A stretch of DNA of 64,000 nt. Origin: an uncultured Pelagibacteraceae bacterium. GTDB lineage: Bacteria; Pseudomonadota; Alphaproteobacteria; Pelagibacterales; Pelagibacteraceae. A program made the translations under genes and the position numbers. Of this stretch, positions 40,836 to 49,344 are shown piece by piece. The notes below the pieces were generated by a model, which was not told the origin of the DNA, did not search any database, and was given only the letters and a program-made list of their open reading frames with translations. The DNA lies in the NCBI GenBank assembly GCA_902524995.1, contig CABZFJ010000001.1, forward strand, positions 219,214 to 283,213, in the 5' to 3' direction. Each line of letters opens with the position of its first letter. The first letter of the stretch is position 1.

Positions 40836-42044
40836 ATGATCAATAAAATAAATAAAAGTATTCTAATTTTTTCTGTATTTGCCTTTGGCTTTTTTATATC
40901 AAATTTGCTGAGATCAATTACTGCAACATTAACACCAGCTCTTTCAACTGAATTCAATTTAAGTGCTGCAAATCTTGGGCTTTTAGCTGGAGGATATTTT
41001 CTTGGGTTTTCGCTTATGCAAATTCCTACTGGGATGTTATTAGATAGATTTGGCCCAAAAAAAGTAATCGGATATTTATTAATAATTGCTCTTATTGGAA
41101 CTATTTCATTCGCTTTTGCTAAAAGTTTTGCAGGATTATTAATTTCTAGAATTTTCATTGGAGTAGGTGTTGCTGCTTGTTTAATGGGTCCTTTAACTGG
41201 TTACAGAGTATGGTTTGAAGAAAAATATCAACAACGTGCAAATTCATGGATGTTAATGGTTGCTAACTTTGGATTTGTTGCATCAACTCTACCAGTTCAA
41301 ATTTTATTGCCAATAATTGGTTGGCGATCTATTTTTTTAGTTATAGCCTCCTTAATTTTGATAAGCATAATATTAATATCAATTTTAATACCATCATGGG
41401 AAACCAAAAGAGATGAAGATCAAAATAATAATCTTCAAAACCTTTCTTACATATGGAAAAATAAATTCTTTATAAGCTTAGTACCTCTGGCATTTTTTAA
41501 TTATGGAGGTGTTCAAGCAATACAAACATTGTGGGCTGGCCCATGGATGCTAAATGTTACAGGTTATGACGCAATACAAAGCGCGACAGGTTTATTTTGG
41601 ATAAATGTAACTATGCTTTTTTCTTTTTTAATATGGGGATATTTTTTGCCAAAACTATCTTCTCAGGGAATTGACAGTATGAAAATTGTAAAATTTACCC
41701 TTCCTGTAAGTTATATAATTCTATTTTTAATAATCATAATGGGAGACAAAGCTGGTGCACCCATGTTCACTCTTTATATTTTATCATCAATAGTAATTTC
41801 ATTAACCCAACCAGCAATAGCGTTAAATTTTCCTACTAAACTAGCAGGAAAATCTTTAACTTCATTTAATGTATTTTTATTTTCTGGTACTTTTTTTGTA
41901 CAATGGATAATTGGTTTAATAATAGATTTTTCAAGAAATTTAGGTGCCACTATTACAATGAGCTATCAAATTTCTTTTTCAATTTTTTTATTTTTATGCA
42001 TTTTAAGTTACTTATTTTTTTTAATATTAAATAAAAATGAATAA
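40836..42044 (+). CDS. Major facilitator superfamily transporter
   Basis: 402 residues, 12 membrane helices. MFS motif A-like loop MLLDRFGPKKVIGYLL between helices 2 and 3, and SRIFIGVGVAACLMGPLTGY in helix 4. It belongs to the general anion/organic-acid-type group; the substrate is undetermined. The start is 30 bases from the divergent GGT-family gene, so a shared control region and linked substrate are plausible. The DMT transporter overlaps its end by 8 bases. Confidence 0.88.
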   Translation: MINKINKSILIFSVFAFGFFISNLLRSITATLTPALSTEFNLSAANLGLLAGGYFLGFSLMQIPTGMLLDRFGPKKVIGYLLIIALIGTISFAFAKSFAGLLISRIFIGVGVAACLMGPLTGYRVWFEEKYQQRANSWMLMVANFGFVASTLPVQILLPIIGWRSIFLVIASLILISIILISILIPSWETKRDEDQNNNLQNLSYIWKNKFFISLVPLAFFNYGGVQAIQTLWAGPWMLNVTGYDAIQSATGLFWINVTMLFSFLIWGYFLPKLSSQGIDSMKIVKFTLPVSYIILFLIIIMGDKAGAPMFTLYILSSIVISLTQPAIALNFPTKLAGKSLTSFNVFLFSGTFFVQWIIGLIIDFSRNLGATITMSYQISFSIFLFLCILSYLFFLILNKNE

Positions 42045-42939
42045 AAATTTTATCGGATATTTTTTATTATTATTTCAGCCGCTTTTTATGGCTAGTAACT
42101 TAATTGTAGCAAGAGGCGGTGTAGATGATGTTCCACCCATATCTTTATCTTTTTGGAGATGGTTTATTTTTTTCATTATTTTATTCGTTCTAAATTTTAA
42201 ATATTTAGTAGAAAATTTTCAGACTGTTAAAAAAGAGAGTAAAAGAAGTTTTTTTCTAGGATTGATGGGTTGCGGTGTTTGTGGAATATTTCCTTATATG
42301 GCTGGTTCATCTACAACCATTGTTAATATGGGAATTCTTTATACTTCTTCCCCGATATTTATAATTCTAATCTCATATTTTCTTTTTAAAGATAAGATAA
42401 ATACTTTACAATTTTTTGGCTTACTTTTTTGTTTAGTTGGAGTGTTTGCTGTAATTTTAAAGGGAGATATTAATTTACTTCTTGAATTAAAATTTGCCTC
42501 TGGAGATTTTTGGATGTTAGGAGCAGCATTGGGCTGGGCGATTTATACAGTAATGCTTTTTCAATGGAATTCAGAACTTAAATTTTTTCCAAGACTAACA
42601 CTTATATCTTTCTTTGGTTTTTTATCTATTTTACCTTTTTATTTTATAGAGCATATTTATTTTGAAGAAACTTTATTCAATGAAGAATTTTATTATTGGA
42701 TTTTATTTGCAGCAATTTCTCCAGGTATAATCGCTTTTTCACTATATACATTAACTATTAAATACTTAGGACCATCAACAACTGGTTTCACACTGTACCT
42801 ATATACAATTTATGGAGCTTTTTATGGAATAATATTTTTTTCTGAGATTTTGGAGAATTACCATTTAATAGGTACCATATTTGTATTTTTTGGTATTTAT
42901 TTGGTAAGAAGAAAAAGTAAAAATGAAATTAAAGCCTAA
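42037..42939 (+). CDS. EamA/DMT-superfamily permease
   Basis: 300 residues, ten membrane helices in two EamA repeats: first LLLFQPLFMASNLIVARGG through TTIVNMGILYTSSPIFIILI, second GAALGWAIYTVMLFQWN through YTIYGAFYGIIFFSEIL. Drug/metabolite transporters of this type export or import small metabolites such as amino acids. Overlaps the MFS gene upstream (8 bases) and the alpha/beta hydrolase downstream (17 bases), so it sits in one operon. Confidence 0.88.
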   Translation: MNKNFIGYFLLLFQPLFMASNLIVARGGVDDVPPISLSFWRWFIFFIILFVLNFKYLVENFQTVKKESKRSFFLGLMGCGVCGIFPYMAGSSTTIVNMGILYTSSPIFIILISYFLFKDKINTLQFFGLLFCLVGVFAVILKGDINLLLELKFASGDFWMLGAALGWAIYTVMLFQWNSELKFFPRLTLISFFGFLSILPFYFIEHIYFEETLFNEEFYYWILFAAISPGIIAFSLYTLTIKYLGPSTTGFTLYLYTIYGAFYGIIFFSEILENYHLIGTIFVFFGIYLVRRKSKNEIKA

Positions 42940-43735
42940 AATGTTATTTGCAAAAATTCTGTTTTATATTTTTATTATTTATTTTGGACTTTCTCTTATA
43001 GTTTATTTTTATCAAAGAAAATTATTATACCATCCTGGAGAAAATAATTATTTAGATGAGGGACCTCTATCTCACAAAATTGAAAAAGTAAGTATTCAAT
43101 CTGATAATAATCTAGTTGGATGGTATTACAAAAAAAATAATAACTATAAAACCTTGCTTTTTTTTCACGGAAATGCTGGAAAATTAGATAATAGAATTTA
43201 TAAACTAAATGAGTTTGCAGATTTAGATTTAAACTATTTAATTTTTGCTTATAGGGGTTTTAGTGGAAACAAAGGTAAACCAACAGAAATTGGACTTTAT
43301 AAAGATGCAATTAAAGCCAAAGAATGGCTTAATCAAAACAATATAGAAGATAAAGATATTGTTCTCTATGGAGAGTCTCTTGGAACTGCTGTAGCAATAG
43401 AGACCGCAATTAACAATTTATTTGCAGGTATAATATTAGAGTCCCCATTTACATCAATGGAGATTTTGGCGCAAAAATATTACCCGTATCTTCCTGCAAA
43501 AATTATTTTAAAAGACAAATACAAATCCATAGAAAAAATTAACAAAATAAAGTTTCCAATGCATGTGATGCATGGGAAAAAGGATAATATTGTGCCATTT
43601 TATATGGGCGAAGAAATATTTAATAAATATGGTGGCGTTAAGTCAAATTATTTTAATGACAACGACGACCATATGATGGAATTTAACAAAGATTTAATTA
43701 AATCAATCGACAATTTTATAAAAAGTTTAAATTAA
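42923..43735 (+). CDS. Alpha/beta hydrolase (BEM46/ABHD13-like), membrane anchored
   Basis: 270 residues. One N-terminal membrane helix (LFYIFIIYFGLSLIVYFY) followed by a hydrolase domain: QRKLLYHPGENNY, oxyanion region LFFHGNAGKLDNR, nucleophile elbow YGESLGTAVAIE, Asp in MHGKKDNIVPF and His in DNDDHMMEF. This Bem46-type layout is common in bacteria, usually with unknown ester substrates. Overlaps the DMT permease by 17 bases. Confidence 0.88.
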   Translation: MKLKPKMLFAKILFYIFIIYFGLSLIVYFYQRKLLYHPGENNYLDEGPLSHKIEKVSIQSDNNLVGWYYKKNNNYKTLLFFHGNAGKLDNRIYKLNEFADLDLNYLIFAYRGFSGNKGKPTEIGLYKDAIKAKEWLNQNNIEDKDIVLYGESLGTAVAIETAINNLFAGIILESPFTSMEILAQKYYPYLPAKIILKDKYKSIEKINKIKFPMHVMHGKKDNIVPFYMGEEIFNKYGGVKSNYFNDNDDHMMEFNKDLIKSIDNFIKSLN

Positions 43736-43783
43736 GACATAATTTAAACAAATCCACATCACTTTTAAGTTCTAATTTTAGAT

Positions 43784-44347
43784 ATGTTTAAAATTCTTTT
43801 ATTACTTTTTTTATTAATATTGCCAACAAAACTTAGTTCAGAAATAAATAATGAGTACTATGATAACAATTACTTCCATGTTGGAAAAATGAACTCTTAT
43901 AATAGTGAATTCACTCTGTATTTTAAAACACGGAAGAAAGCTATTTTAGCAAAGGGAGAATATTCTAATTATATTAATGATTATCCACAGGACTTATACC
44001 TATATGATAAAAATTTAAATAAAGATTACCCTTTGATTTCATATGATTGGTTCCCAAAAAAAGTAAAAAAAATGTCAAAAAAATATAATTACCCACTTTT
44101 CCCAGAGGATTTTGCTTACTATTTATTAAATGATAACAACACTTTAATTTTGATAAGTGCAAAAAAAAATTTTTATGAAAATTTAAAATATGACATAAAA
44201 AATAATAAGCTAGAAATTGCTAAGACTTCGGGAAAATTAAATTTTGTAATCTCTTCTTATGCTGAAAACTGTGGTTATAAATCTCTAAAAAATAATTTTG
44301 AGTGCAACATCTATAAACCTTTAATTTCCAAAAATTTGCTTAATTAA
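43784..44347 (+). CDS. Hypothetical exported protein
   Basis: 187 residues. I do not recognise it. A signal peptide (MFKILLLLFLLILPTKLSS) precedes an aromatic, Asn/Lys/Tyr-rich mature part; two cysteines near the C-terminus (ENCGYKSL and FECNIYK) could pair in the periplasm. The gene lies 48 bases after the hydrolase and its last 8 bases overlap the convergent ftsY. Composition matches neighbouring genes, so it need not be a recent arrival. Confidence 0.7.
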   Translation: MFKILLLLFLLILPTKLSSEINNEYYDNNYFHVGKMNSYNSEFTLYFKTRKKAILAKGEYSNYINDYPQDLYLYDKNLNKDYPLISYDWFPKKVKKMSKKYNYPLFPEDFAYYLLNDNNTLILISAKKNFYENLKYDIKNNKLEIAKTSGKLNFVISSYAENCGYKSLKNNFECNIYKPLISKNLLN

Positions 44348-45257
44348 CATGGGTAAAAGCATTTGCAAACTTCTCAGCTTCAAATATTTGTAAGTCATCC
44401 TCTTTTTCTCCAAGCCCGAGACCAACAATAGGTACTTTATATTTCTTTGAAATTGCAATTAATATTCCACCTTTTGCAGTTCCATCAAGTTTTGTCATTA
44501 TTATACCTGTGATTGGAAGTAATTTATTAAATTCTTCGAGTTGATTAATTATATTTTGTCCTGATGTTGCATCTAAAACTAAAACAACTTCGTGAGGTGC
44601 TGTTTCATCATTTTTTTTAATTACATTTCCTATTTTTTTTAATTCATCCATCAAATTCTTTTTATTTTGCAATCTTCCTGCTGTGTCTACTATTACTTGA
44701 TCTATGCTTTGAGTTCGAGCTGTTTCCATTGCTTTAAAAGCAACTGAAGCCGGATCTGAACCAGGATCGGATTTTACAATTTTGGCATCAACTCTGTTAG
44801 CCCATTCTTCCAATTGATCAATAGCAGCTGCTCTAAATGTATCGCATGCAGAAAAAAGAACTTTATTATTATTTTGTATAAATATTTTTCCTAATTTTCC
44901 AATAGTAGTTGTCTTACCAACACCATTAACGCCTGAAACTAATATTATATTTGTCTTCTCTTTTTTTAAAAAAAAATCTTTCTTTTCTAGTGGTTTCATT
45001 AGTTCTAAAATATAATTATTAAGTATTTCAAAAACTTCATTGATTGGATCATTTTTAGGATCAATCTTTTTTTGAGCAATTATAGATTTTATCTCTGATG
45101 CTGCATCTATGCCCACATCTGAACTAATCAAGAATTCTTGAATTTTATCAAGAGTTGCATCGTCAATTTCTTTTTTGACTATTATTTCCTTGAGACCTGA
45201 TGCTATATTGCTTGCACTTCTTTTAAATCCGATTTTAAATTTTTCAAAAATACCCAT
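44340..45257 (-). CDS. ftsY: Signal recognition particle receptor FtsY
   Basis: 305 residues, lacking the long acidic A domain of E. coli FtsY: the N domain starts almost at once (FEKFKIGFKRSASNIASGLK). G motifs: SGVNGVGKTTTIGKLGK (G1), DTFRAAAIDQLEEWA, VDTAGRLQNKKNLMDEL (G3), MTKLDGTAKGGI (G4) and GLGLGEKEDDLQIFEAEKFA. It docks Ffh-ribosome complexes at the inner membrane. It overlaps dapF by one base. Its partner ffh lies less than 1 kb from ftsY, divergently across dapF. Confidence 0.96.
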   Translation of the reverse strand: MGIFEKFKIGFKRSASNIASGLKEIIVKKEIDDATLDKIQEFLISSDVGIDAASEIKSIIAQKKIDPKNDPINEVFEILNNYILELMKPLEKKDFFLKKEKTNIILVSGVNGVGKTTTIGKLGKIFIQNNNKVLFSACDTFRAAAIDQLEEWANRVDAKIVKSDPGSDPASVAFKAMETARTQSIDQVIVDTAGRLQNKKNLMDELKKIGNVIKKNDETAPHEVVLVLDATSGQNIINQLEEFNKLLPITGIIMTKLDGTAKGGILIAISKKYKVPIVGLGLGEKEDDLQIFEAEKFANAFTHVN

Positions 45258-46081
45258 TATATTTTGATATTAATTTTTTCAATTTCAGATACAGGACCTC
45301 TCATTTTTATATTTAATTCATTATCAATTTGAATATTTAAAATTCCTGTTGAAAATTCTATTTTTGAATTACTATCTTGTAATTGATTTAAATTAGCTGC
45401 GACTGCTGTTGCACATGCTGCAGTCCCACAAGCTTTTGTTAAACCAGCACCCCTCTCCCAAACTTTAATTTTGTAATGTTGTTCACTAATTTTTTGAGCT
45501 ATTGTGACATTGCATTTTTCAGGGAAAACTTCATGATTTTCTATTAATGGTCCATATTTTTTTAAATTTATTTTTTCTATATCCTCACAAAAATATACGA
45601 CATGAGGGTTTCCAACATTCACTGCAATACCACCGTTCACTTTATTTCCGTCAATATCAATCATACCAAGTGATAGATTTTTAGTATCAAGATTTTTACT
45701 TAACGGAATTTTGTTCCATTCTAAATTTGGAGTTCCAATTATCGTTTCAACATCTTTATTATTAAGGACTTTAGATTTTAATATTTTTGAGGATACCGAA
45801 ATTTCAATTTCTTTTTTATTTTTTTCAATACTTAGCAAATAAGCAACACATCTAGTTCCATTTCCACATGCATCTGAGCGGCTTCCATCTGAGTTAAAAA
45901 AAGCAACATCAACATCAGCTTTTTGACTTTTGTTTATGTAGATCAACTGATCACATCCTATGAAATCTCTGTCACAAATTTTTAAGATTTGGTCATTTGA
46001 TAAGTTTATATTATTTATTCTTTGATCAATAATAACAAAGTCATTACCTAATCCATCCATTTTAAATGCTTCAAATTCCAT
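45257..46081 (-). CDS. dapF: Diaminopimelate epimerase
   Basis: 274 residues. It converts LL- to meso-diaminopimelate for lysine and peptidoglycan. The two catalytic cysteines are visible: RSDACGNGTRCVAYLL and LTKACGTAACATAVAA. Opening motif KMDGLGNDFVIID and NVGNPHVVYF also fit. In many alphaproteobacteria dapF-mtaB-ftsY are linked; here mtaB is absent between dapF and ftsY, which overlap at TAATG. It is divergent from the ffh leader RNA across 159 bases to the ffh start. Confidence 0.96.
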   Translation of the reverse strand: MEFEAFKMDGLGNDFVIIDQRINNINLSNDQILKICDRDFIGCDQLIYINKSQKADVDVAFFNSDGSRSDACGNGTRCVAYLLSIEKNKKEIEISVSSKILKSKVLNNKDVETIIGTPNLEWNKIPLSKNLDTKNLSLGMIDIDGNKVNGGIAVNVGNPHVVYFCEDIEKINLKKYGPLIENHEVFPEKCNVTIAQKISEQHYKIKVWERGAGLTKACGTAACATAVAANLNQLQDSNSKIEFSTGILNIQIDNELNIKMRGPVSEIEKINIKI

Positions 46082-46104
46082 ATAAATAATACTTAACTTA
46101 TTTA

Positions 46105-46130
46105 TTGACTTTTTGAACCTCTAATATAAT
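46105..46130 (+). promoter_or_regulatory. Putative promoter of the ffh leader RNA
   Basis: A consensus TATAAT lies at 46125-46130, five to seven bases before the first G of the structured RNA (46135-46137). A TTGACT at 46105-46110 is present with a short 14-base spacer, so the -35 assignment is less sure than the -10. Confidence 0.55.
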
Positions 46131-46134
46131 TTAC

Positions 46135-46236
46135 GCGCACTTCCGCAAAATACAGCAATTTGCGGTGTCTTTGGAAACAAGGAGATCGACACCAGTCAGC
46201 GAGGATTCGCCCACTGGTGCGATAGTTGCTGTGCGA
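46135..46236 (+). ncRNA. Structured RNA with pseudoknot upstream of ffh (leader or small RNA)
   Basis: The 159-base gap is far richer in G and C than its surroundings and folds well by hand. Hairpin P2 is CCGCAAA (46143-46149) with TTTGCGG (46159-46165). Its loop ACAGCAA (46152-46158) is fully complementary to TTGCTGT (46226-46232), forming a pseudoknot. A second hairpin pairs TGTC/GACA and TTTG/CAAG around a GAAA tetraloop (46166-46191). A third pairs CACCAGT (46190-46196) with ACTGGTG (46213-46219) and GCGA with TCGC around GGAT. The ends CGCAC (46136-46140) and GTGCG (46231-46235) can close the structure. I recall a conserved RNA reported upstream of ffh in SAR11-type genomes, but cannot confirm identity here. 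It lacks the GGAAG-type loop of 4.5S SRP RNA. Confidence 0.8.
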
Positions 46237-46240
46237 AATT

Positions 46241-47599
46241 ATGTTTGAAAATTTAACTAATAAATTTGAAGAAATTTTTTCTTCATTAAAAAAAGCTCCT
46301 TCTCTTGATGAAAAGCAAGTTGACGAAGGTTTAAAAGGTATAAGGTTGGCTTTACTAGAAGCCGATGTTTCTTTAGATGTAGTTAAGGAGTTTATTAGTA
46401 GAGTTAAACCTAAAGCGCTTGGTCAGGAAATTATAAGATCAACCTCTCCTGGGGATATGGTTGTAAAAATCGTTTATGATGAAATAGTATCTTTTTTAGG
46501 AGATAAGAATTCTGAAATATCCCTTAACGCTGTCCCTCCAGTTCCAATCATGTTGGTTGGGTTGCAAGGTTCAGGAAAAACCACAACAACTTCAAAACTA
46601 GCAAAATTTTTAGAAAGAAATAATAAGAAAAAAGTTATGATGGCTAGTTTGGACGTTTACAGACCTGCAGCGCAAGAGCAATTGAGACTTTTGGGTGAAC
46701 AAAATAATATTGAAACTTTGCCAATTATAGAAGGCCAGCTTCCCGCTGATATTTGTAGAAGAGCTTTAAGTGCTGCAAATTTAAATGGATGTGAGGTAGT
46801 TTTATTTGATACTGCAGGTAGAACACAAATAGATTTTCAAATGATGAACGAAATTAAACAAATTGAAACAATTATTAATCCTGCAGAAACTATACTAGTA
46901 GCTGACTCCCTAACAGGTCAAGTTGCTGCTAATGTGGCCAAGGAATTTAAAAATACAGTAAATTTGAGTGGTATTATACTTACAAGAGCAGATGGAGATG
47001 GACGAGGTGGAGCTGCATTGAGTATGAAATATGTTGCTGAGGTCCCTATAAAGTTTCTTGGTGTTGGAGAAAAAATTGAGAATTTTGAAGTTTTTCATCC
47101 TGATCGAATTGCAAATAGAATTTTGGGAATGGGAGATATCGTTTCCTTAGTTGAAAAAGCCTCAGAAGATTTAGATCAAGAAAATTTAAAGAAAACACAA
47201 GAGAAACTTAAAAAAGGTCAATTCTCGATGGAAGATTATCTTTCTCAATTACGTCAAATGAAAAAGATGGGAGGAATAGAAGGCATAATGTCATTTCTCC
47301 CTGGAGTTTCAAAAATTAAATCACAAATGGACCAATCAGGAATAGATGAAAAAATTATAACTCAAAATGAATCAGTTATATTATCAATGACAAAGCAAGA
47401 AAGAGAAAATCCTAAAATTATAAATGGATCAAGAAAAAAAAGAATTGCTAATGGTTCAGGTACAGACATTGCCACTATCAATAAGTTGTTAAAACAATTT
47501 AAGATGATGTCAGAAATGATGAAAAAAATGTCTAAAGGAAATATGAAAGGAATGGCGGACAAAGGGATCCCGCCAGAACTATTTAATCAATTAAAATAA
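46241..47599 (+). CDS. ffh: Signal recognition particle GTPase Ffh
   Basis: 452 residues from the ATG at 46241 (MFENLTNKFEEIFSSL); an upstream in-frame ATG at 46226 lies inside the structured RNA and is rejected. N domain, then G domain with MLVGLQGSGKTTTTSKLAK, DVYRPAAQEQLRLLG, LFDTAGRTQIDFQMM, LTRADGDGRGGAALS and FLGVGEKIENFEVFHP. The Met-rich M domain ends with KMMSEMMKKMSKGNMKGM, which binds SRP RNA and signal sequences. There is no Shine-Dalgarno: the RNA fold ends four bases before the start, so translation may depend on that structure. rpsP follows after 14 bases. Confidence 0.97.
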   Translation: MFENLTNKFEEIFSSLKKAPSLDEKQVDEGLKGIRLALLEADVSLDVVKEFISRVKPKALGQEIIRSTSPGDMVVKIVYDEIVSFLGDKNSEISLNAVPPVPIMLVGLQGSGKTTTTSKLAKFLERNNKKKVMMASLDVYRPAAQEQLRLLGEQNNIETLPIIEGQLPADICRRALSAANLNGCEVVLFDTAGRTQIDFQMMNEIKQIETIINPAETILVADSLTGQVAANVAKEFKNTVNLSGIILTRADGDGRGGAALSMKYVAEVPIKFLGVGEKIENFEVFHPDRIANRILGMGDIVSLVEKASEDLDQENLKKTQEKLKKGQFSMEDYLSQLRQMKKMGGIEGIMSFLPGVSKIKSQMDQSGIDEKIITQNESVILSMTKQERENPKIINGSRKKRIANGSGTDIATINKLLKQFKMMSEMMKKMSKGNMKGMADKGIPPELFNQLK

Positions 47600-47613
47600 A
47601 GGAGAAATAAGTA

Positions 47614-48057
47614 ATGTTAAGAATGAGACTATCAATGGGGGGTACTAAAAAAAGGCCAGTATATAAAATTGTTGTGGCTGATAGTAGATTTCCAAGAGAC
47701 GGAAGGTTTATAGAAAAATTAGGTTTTTATAATCCATTATTACCGAAGGATAAAAAGGAGAGGATTGGCTTAGATTCTGAGCGAATAAAATATTGGTTAG
47801 GTCAAGGAGCTCAGCCGACAACAAGAGTTGCAAGGTTATTGGGAGAAAATGATATAATGCCAATGCCTGAAAAAGGAAACAATCCTCAAAAAGCAATTCC
47901 TAAGAAAGATAGAAAAAAAGCTGATGAAGGTGGAGAAGTGAAACCTAAGGAAGAAGCTAAACCAGCAGAAGCACCTAAGGAAGAAGCTAAACCAACAGAA
48001 GCACCTAAGGAAGAAGCTAAACCAGCAGAAGCACCTAAGGAAGAAGAAAAAAAATAA
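47614..48057 (+). CDS. rpsP: 30S ribosomal protein S16 with repetitive acidic/Pro tail
   Basis: 147 residues. Residues 1 to about 85 are ordinary S16 ([57 protein letters not shown]). The rest is an extension made of tandem [10 protein letters not shown] units encoded by 30-base repeats. Good ribosome site AAAGGAG upstream. Its stop overlaps trmD by one base (TAATG); rimM, which usually separates them, is missing. Confidence 0.96.
   Translation: MLRMRLSMGGTKKRPVYKIVVADSRFPRDGRFIEKLGFYNPLLPKDKKERIGLDSERIKYWLGQGAQPTTRVARLLGENDIMPMPEKGNNPQKAIPKKDRKKADEGGEVKPKEEAKPAEAPKEEAKPTEAPKEEAKPAEAPKEEEKK
47944..48046 (+). repeat. 30-bp tandem repeat inside rpsP
   Basis: Three full 30-base units (47944-47973, 47974-48003, 48004-48033) and a 13-base partial fourth, each starting CCTAAGGAAG and encoding ten residues of the [10 protein letters not shown] type. 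Unit 2 differs by one base (Ala to Thr). The near identity implies recent expansion, and the copy number probably varies between strains. Confidence 0.9.
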
Positions 48058-48746
48058 TGTTAGAAGCTCGTATATTCACACTCTATCCAGATTTTTTTCC
48101 TGGATATCTAGGCCAAGGTATTTTTGGTAAAGCACTGTCGGAGAATAAATGGAAAATAGATACTGTTGATATAAGAGAGTATGCATTTGATAAACATAAA
48201 ACTGTTGATGACACTCCTTATGGAGGAGGTGAAGGTATGTTAATGAAGGCAGATGTATTAGCAAAATCAATAGACAAAAATGTTAAAGATGGTGAAAAGA
48301 TTATTTACCTAAGTCCGAAGGGCAAGTTGTTCAATCATCAATTAGCAAAACAACTATCTAAAGAAAAAAAAATAAATATAATTTGTGGACACTTTGAAGG
48401 AATTGATGAAAGAATATTAAAAACAAGAAATATCGAGGAAGTAAGTATAGGAGACTTTGTTTTATCTGGAGGTGAAGGAGCTTCATTTGTAATTCTTGAT
48501 GCAATTTTAAGATTTATTCCTGGTATTCTTGGTAATACAAATTCAGCTAAAGAAGAAAGTTTTGAAAACGGACTTTTAGAGTATCCTCAATTTACAAAAC
48601 CTCAAATATGGGAGGAAAAAAGTGTTCCGGATGTGCTATTATCGGGCGATCACGCCAAAATTAAAGACTGGCGTTTATCTCAATCTGAGGCTATAACACG
48701 CGACCGTAGACCGGATTTGTGGCAATTATATAAAAAGACTAAATAA
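48057..48746 (+). CDS. trmD: tRNA (guanine-N1)-methyltransferase TrmD
   Basis: 229 residues. SPOUT fold methylating G37 of tRNAs using S-adenosylmethionine. Motifs: [72 protein letters not shown] and the C-terminal [18 protein letters not shown]. Directly coupled to rpsP (TAATG) and 7 bases before rplS: the rpsP-(rimM)-trmD-rplS operon without rimM. Confidence 0.96.
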   Translation: MLEARIFTLYPDFFPGYLGQGIFGKALSENKWKIDTVDIREYAFDKHKTVDDTPYGGGEGMLMKADVLAKSIDKNVKDGEKIIYLSPKGKLFNHQLAKQLSKEKKINIICGHFEGIDERILKTRNIEEVSIGDFVLSGGEGASFVILDAILRFIPGILGNTNSAKEESFENGLLEYPQFTKPQIWEEKSVPDVLLSGDHAKIKDWRLSQSEAITRDRRPDLWQLYKKTK

Positions 48747-48753
48747 AATTAAA

Positions 48754-49335
48754 ATGAAGACAATAGAAGAAATTAATCAATTTAAGGTAAAAAAAATTAT
48801 TTCTGAGAGAAAGCATCCAGAATTCTTCCCAGGTGATATTGTTAAAGTTGGAGTTAGAATAACTGAAGGAAAAAGAGATCGTATTCAATTTTTTGAAGGT
48901 GTGTGTATTGCGAAAAAAAATAGAGATATCAACTCTTCTTTTACTGTAAGAAAAATTTCTTTTGGTGAGGGTGTGGAAAGAACATTTGCTTTATATAGTC
49001 CGATTGTAGATACAATTAAAGTTGTAAGGTCGGGAAAAGTTAGAAGAGCTAAATTATATTATTTGAGAGATAGAACAGGTAAATCTGCAAGAATTGCTGA
49101 AAAAATTAAAAAGAAAATAGGTGTAGATGTCGAAACTAAAATTCACGAAGTAACAGAAGAAAATGTTTTGCTTGATACAGAGCAAAAAACAGCAGATAGT
49201 CTACAAGATTCCAATAAAGATGCTCCAAAAGTAGAAGCAAATAAACCAGAAGAAAAAAAAGAAAATAAAGAAGAAAACTTATCAGTAGAAAAAAAAACTG
49301 ATGAAAAAAAAGAAAATCTTGAAGTAAAAAAATAA
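48754..49335 (+). CDS. rplS: 50S ribosomal protein L19 with long charged tail
   Basis: 193 residues. The first ~115 are standard L19: [60 protein letters not shown] and [17 protein letters not shown]. About 75 further residues are a low-complexity Lys/Glu tail ([20 protein letters not shown]). The same operon's S16 also carries an acidic/basic tail. leuC starts 9 bases later, so leucine genes may be read from this operon. Confidence 0.96.
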   Translation: MKTIEEINQFKVKKIISERKHPEFFPGDIVKVGVRITEGKRDRIQFFEGVCIAKKNRDINSSFTVRKISFGEGVERTFALYSPIVDTIKVVRSGKVRRAKLYYLRDRTGKSARIAEKIKKKIGVDVETKIHEVTEENVLLDTEQKTADSLQDSNKDAPKVEANKPEEKKENKEENLSVEKKTDEKKENLEVKK

Positions 49336-49344
49336 TTTTTTACA

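Noticed and set aside
40802..41158. 118-codon open frame on the minus strand inside the MFS gene, adjoining the GGT-family gene
   Set aside because: Antisense to conserved MFS helices; its apparent location in the minus-strand operon is coincidental.
46135..46236. 4.5S SRP RNA (ffs) next to ffh
   Set aside because: Location is tempting, but neither strand contains the GGAAG-type tetraloop and the adjacent conserved asymmetric loop of bacterial SRP RNA; the fold is a pseudoknot with three hairpins instead.
46226..46240. Earlier ATG for Ffh at 46226
   Set aside because: It lies within the paired 3' part of the structured RNA and adds residues not found in Ffh; the ATG at 46241 gives the normal N-terminus.
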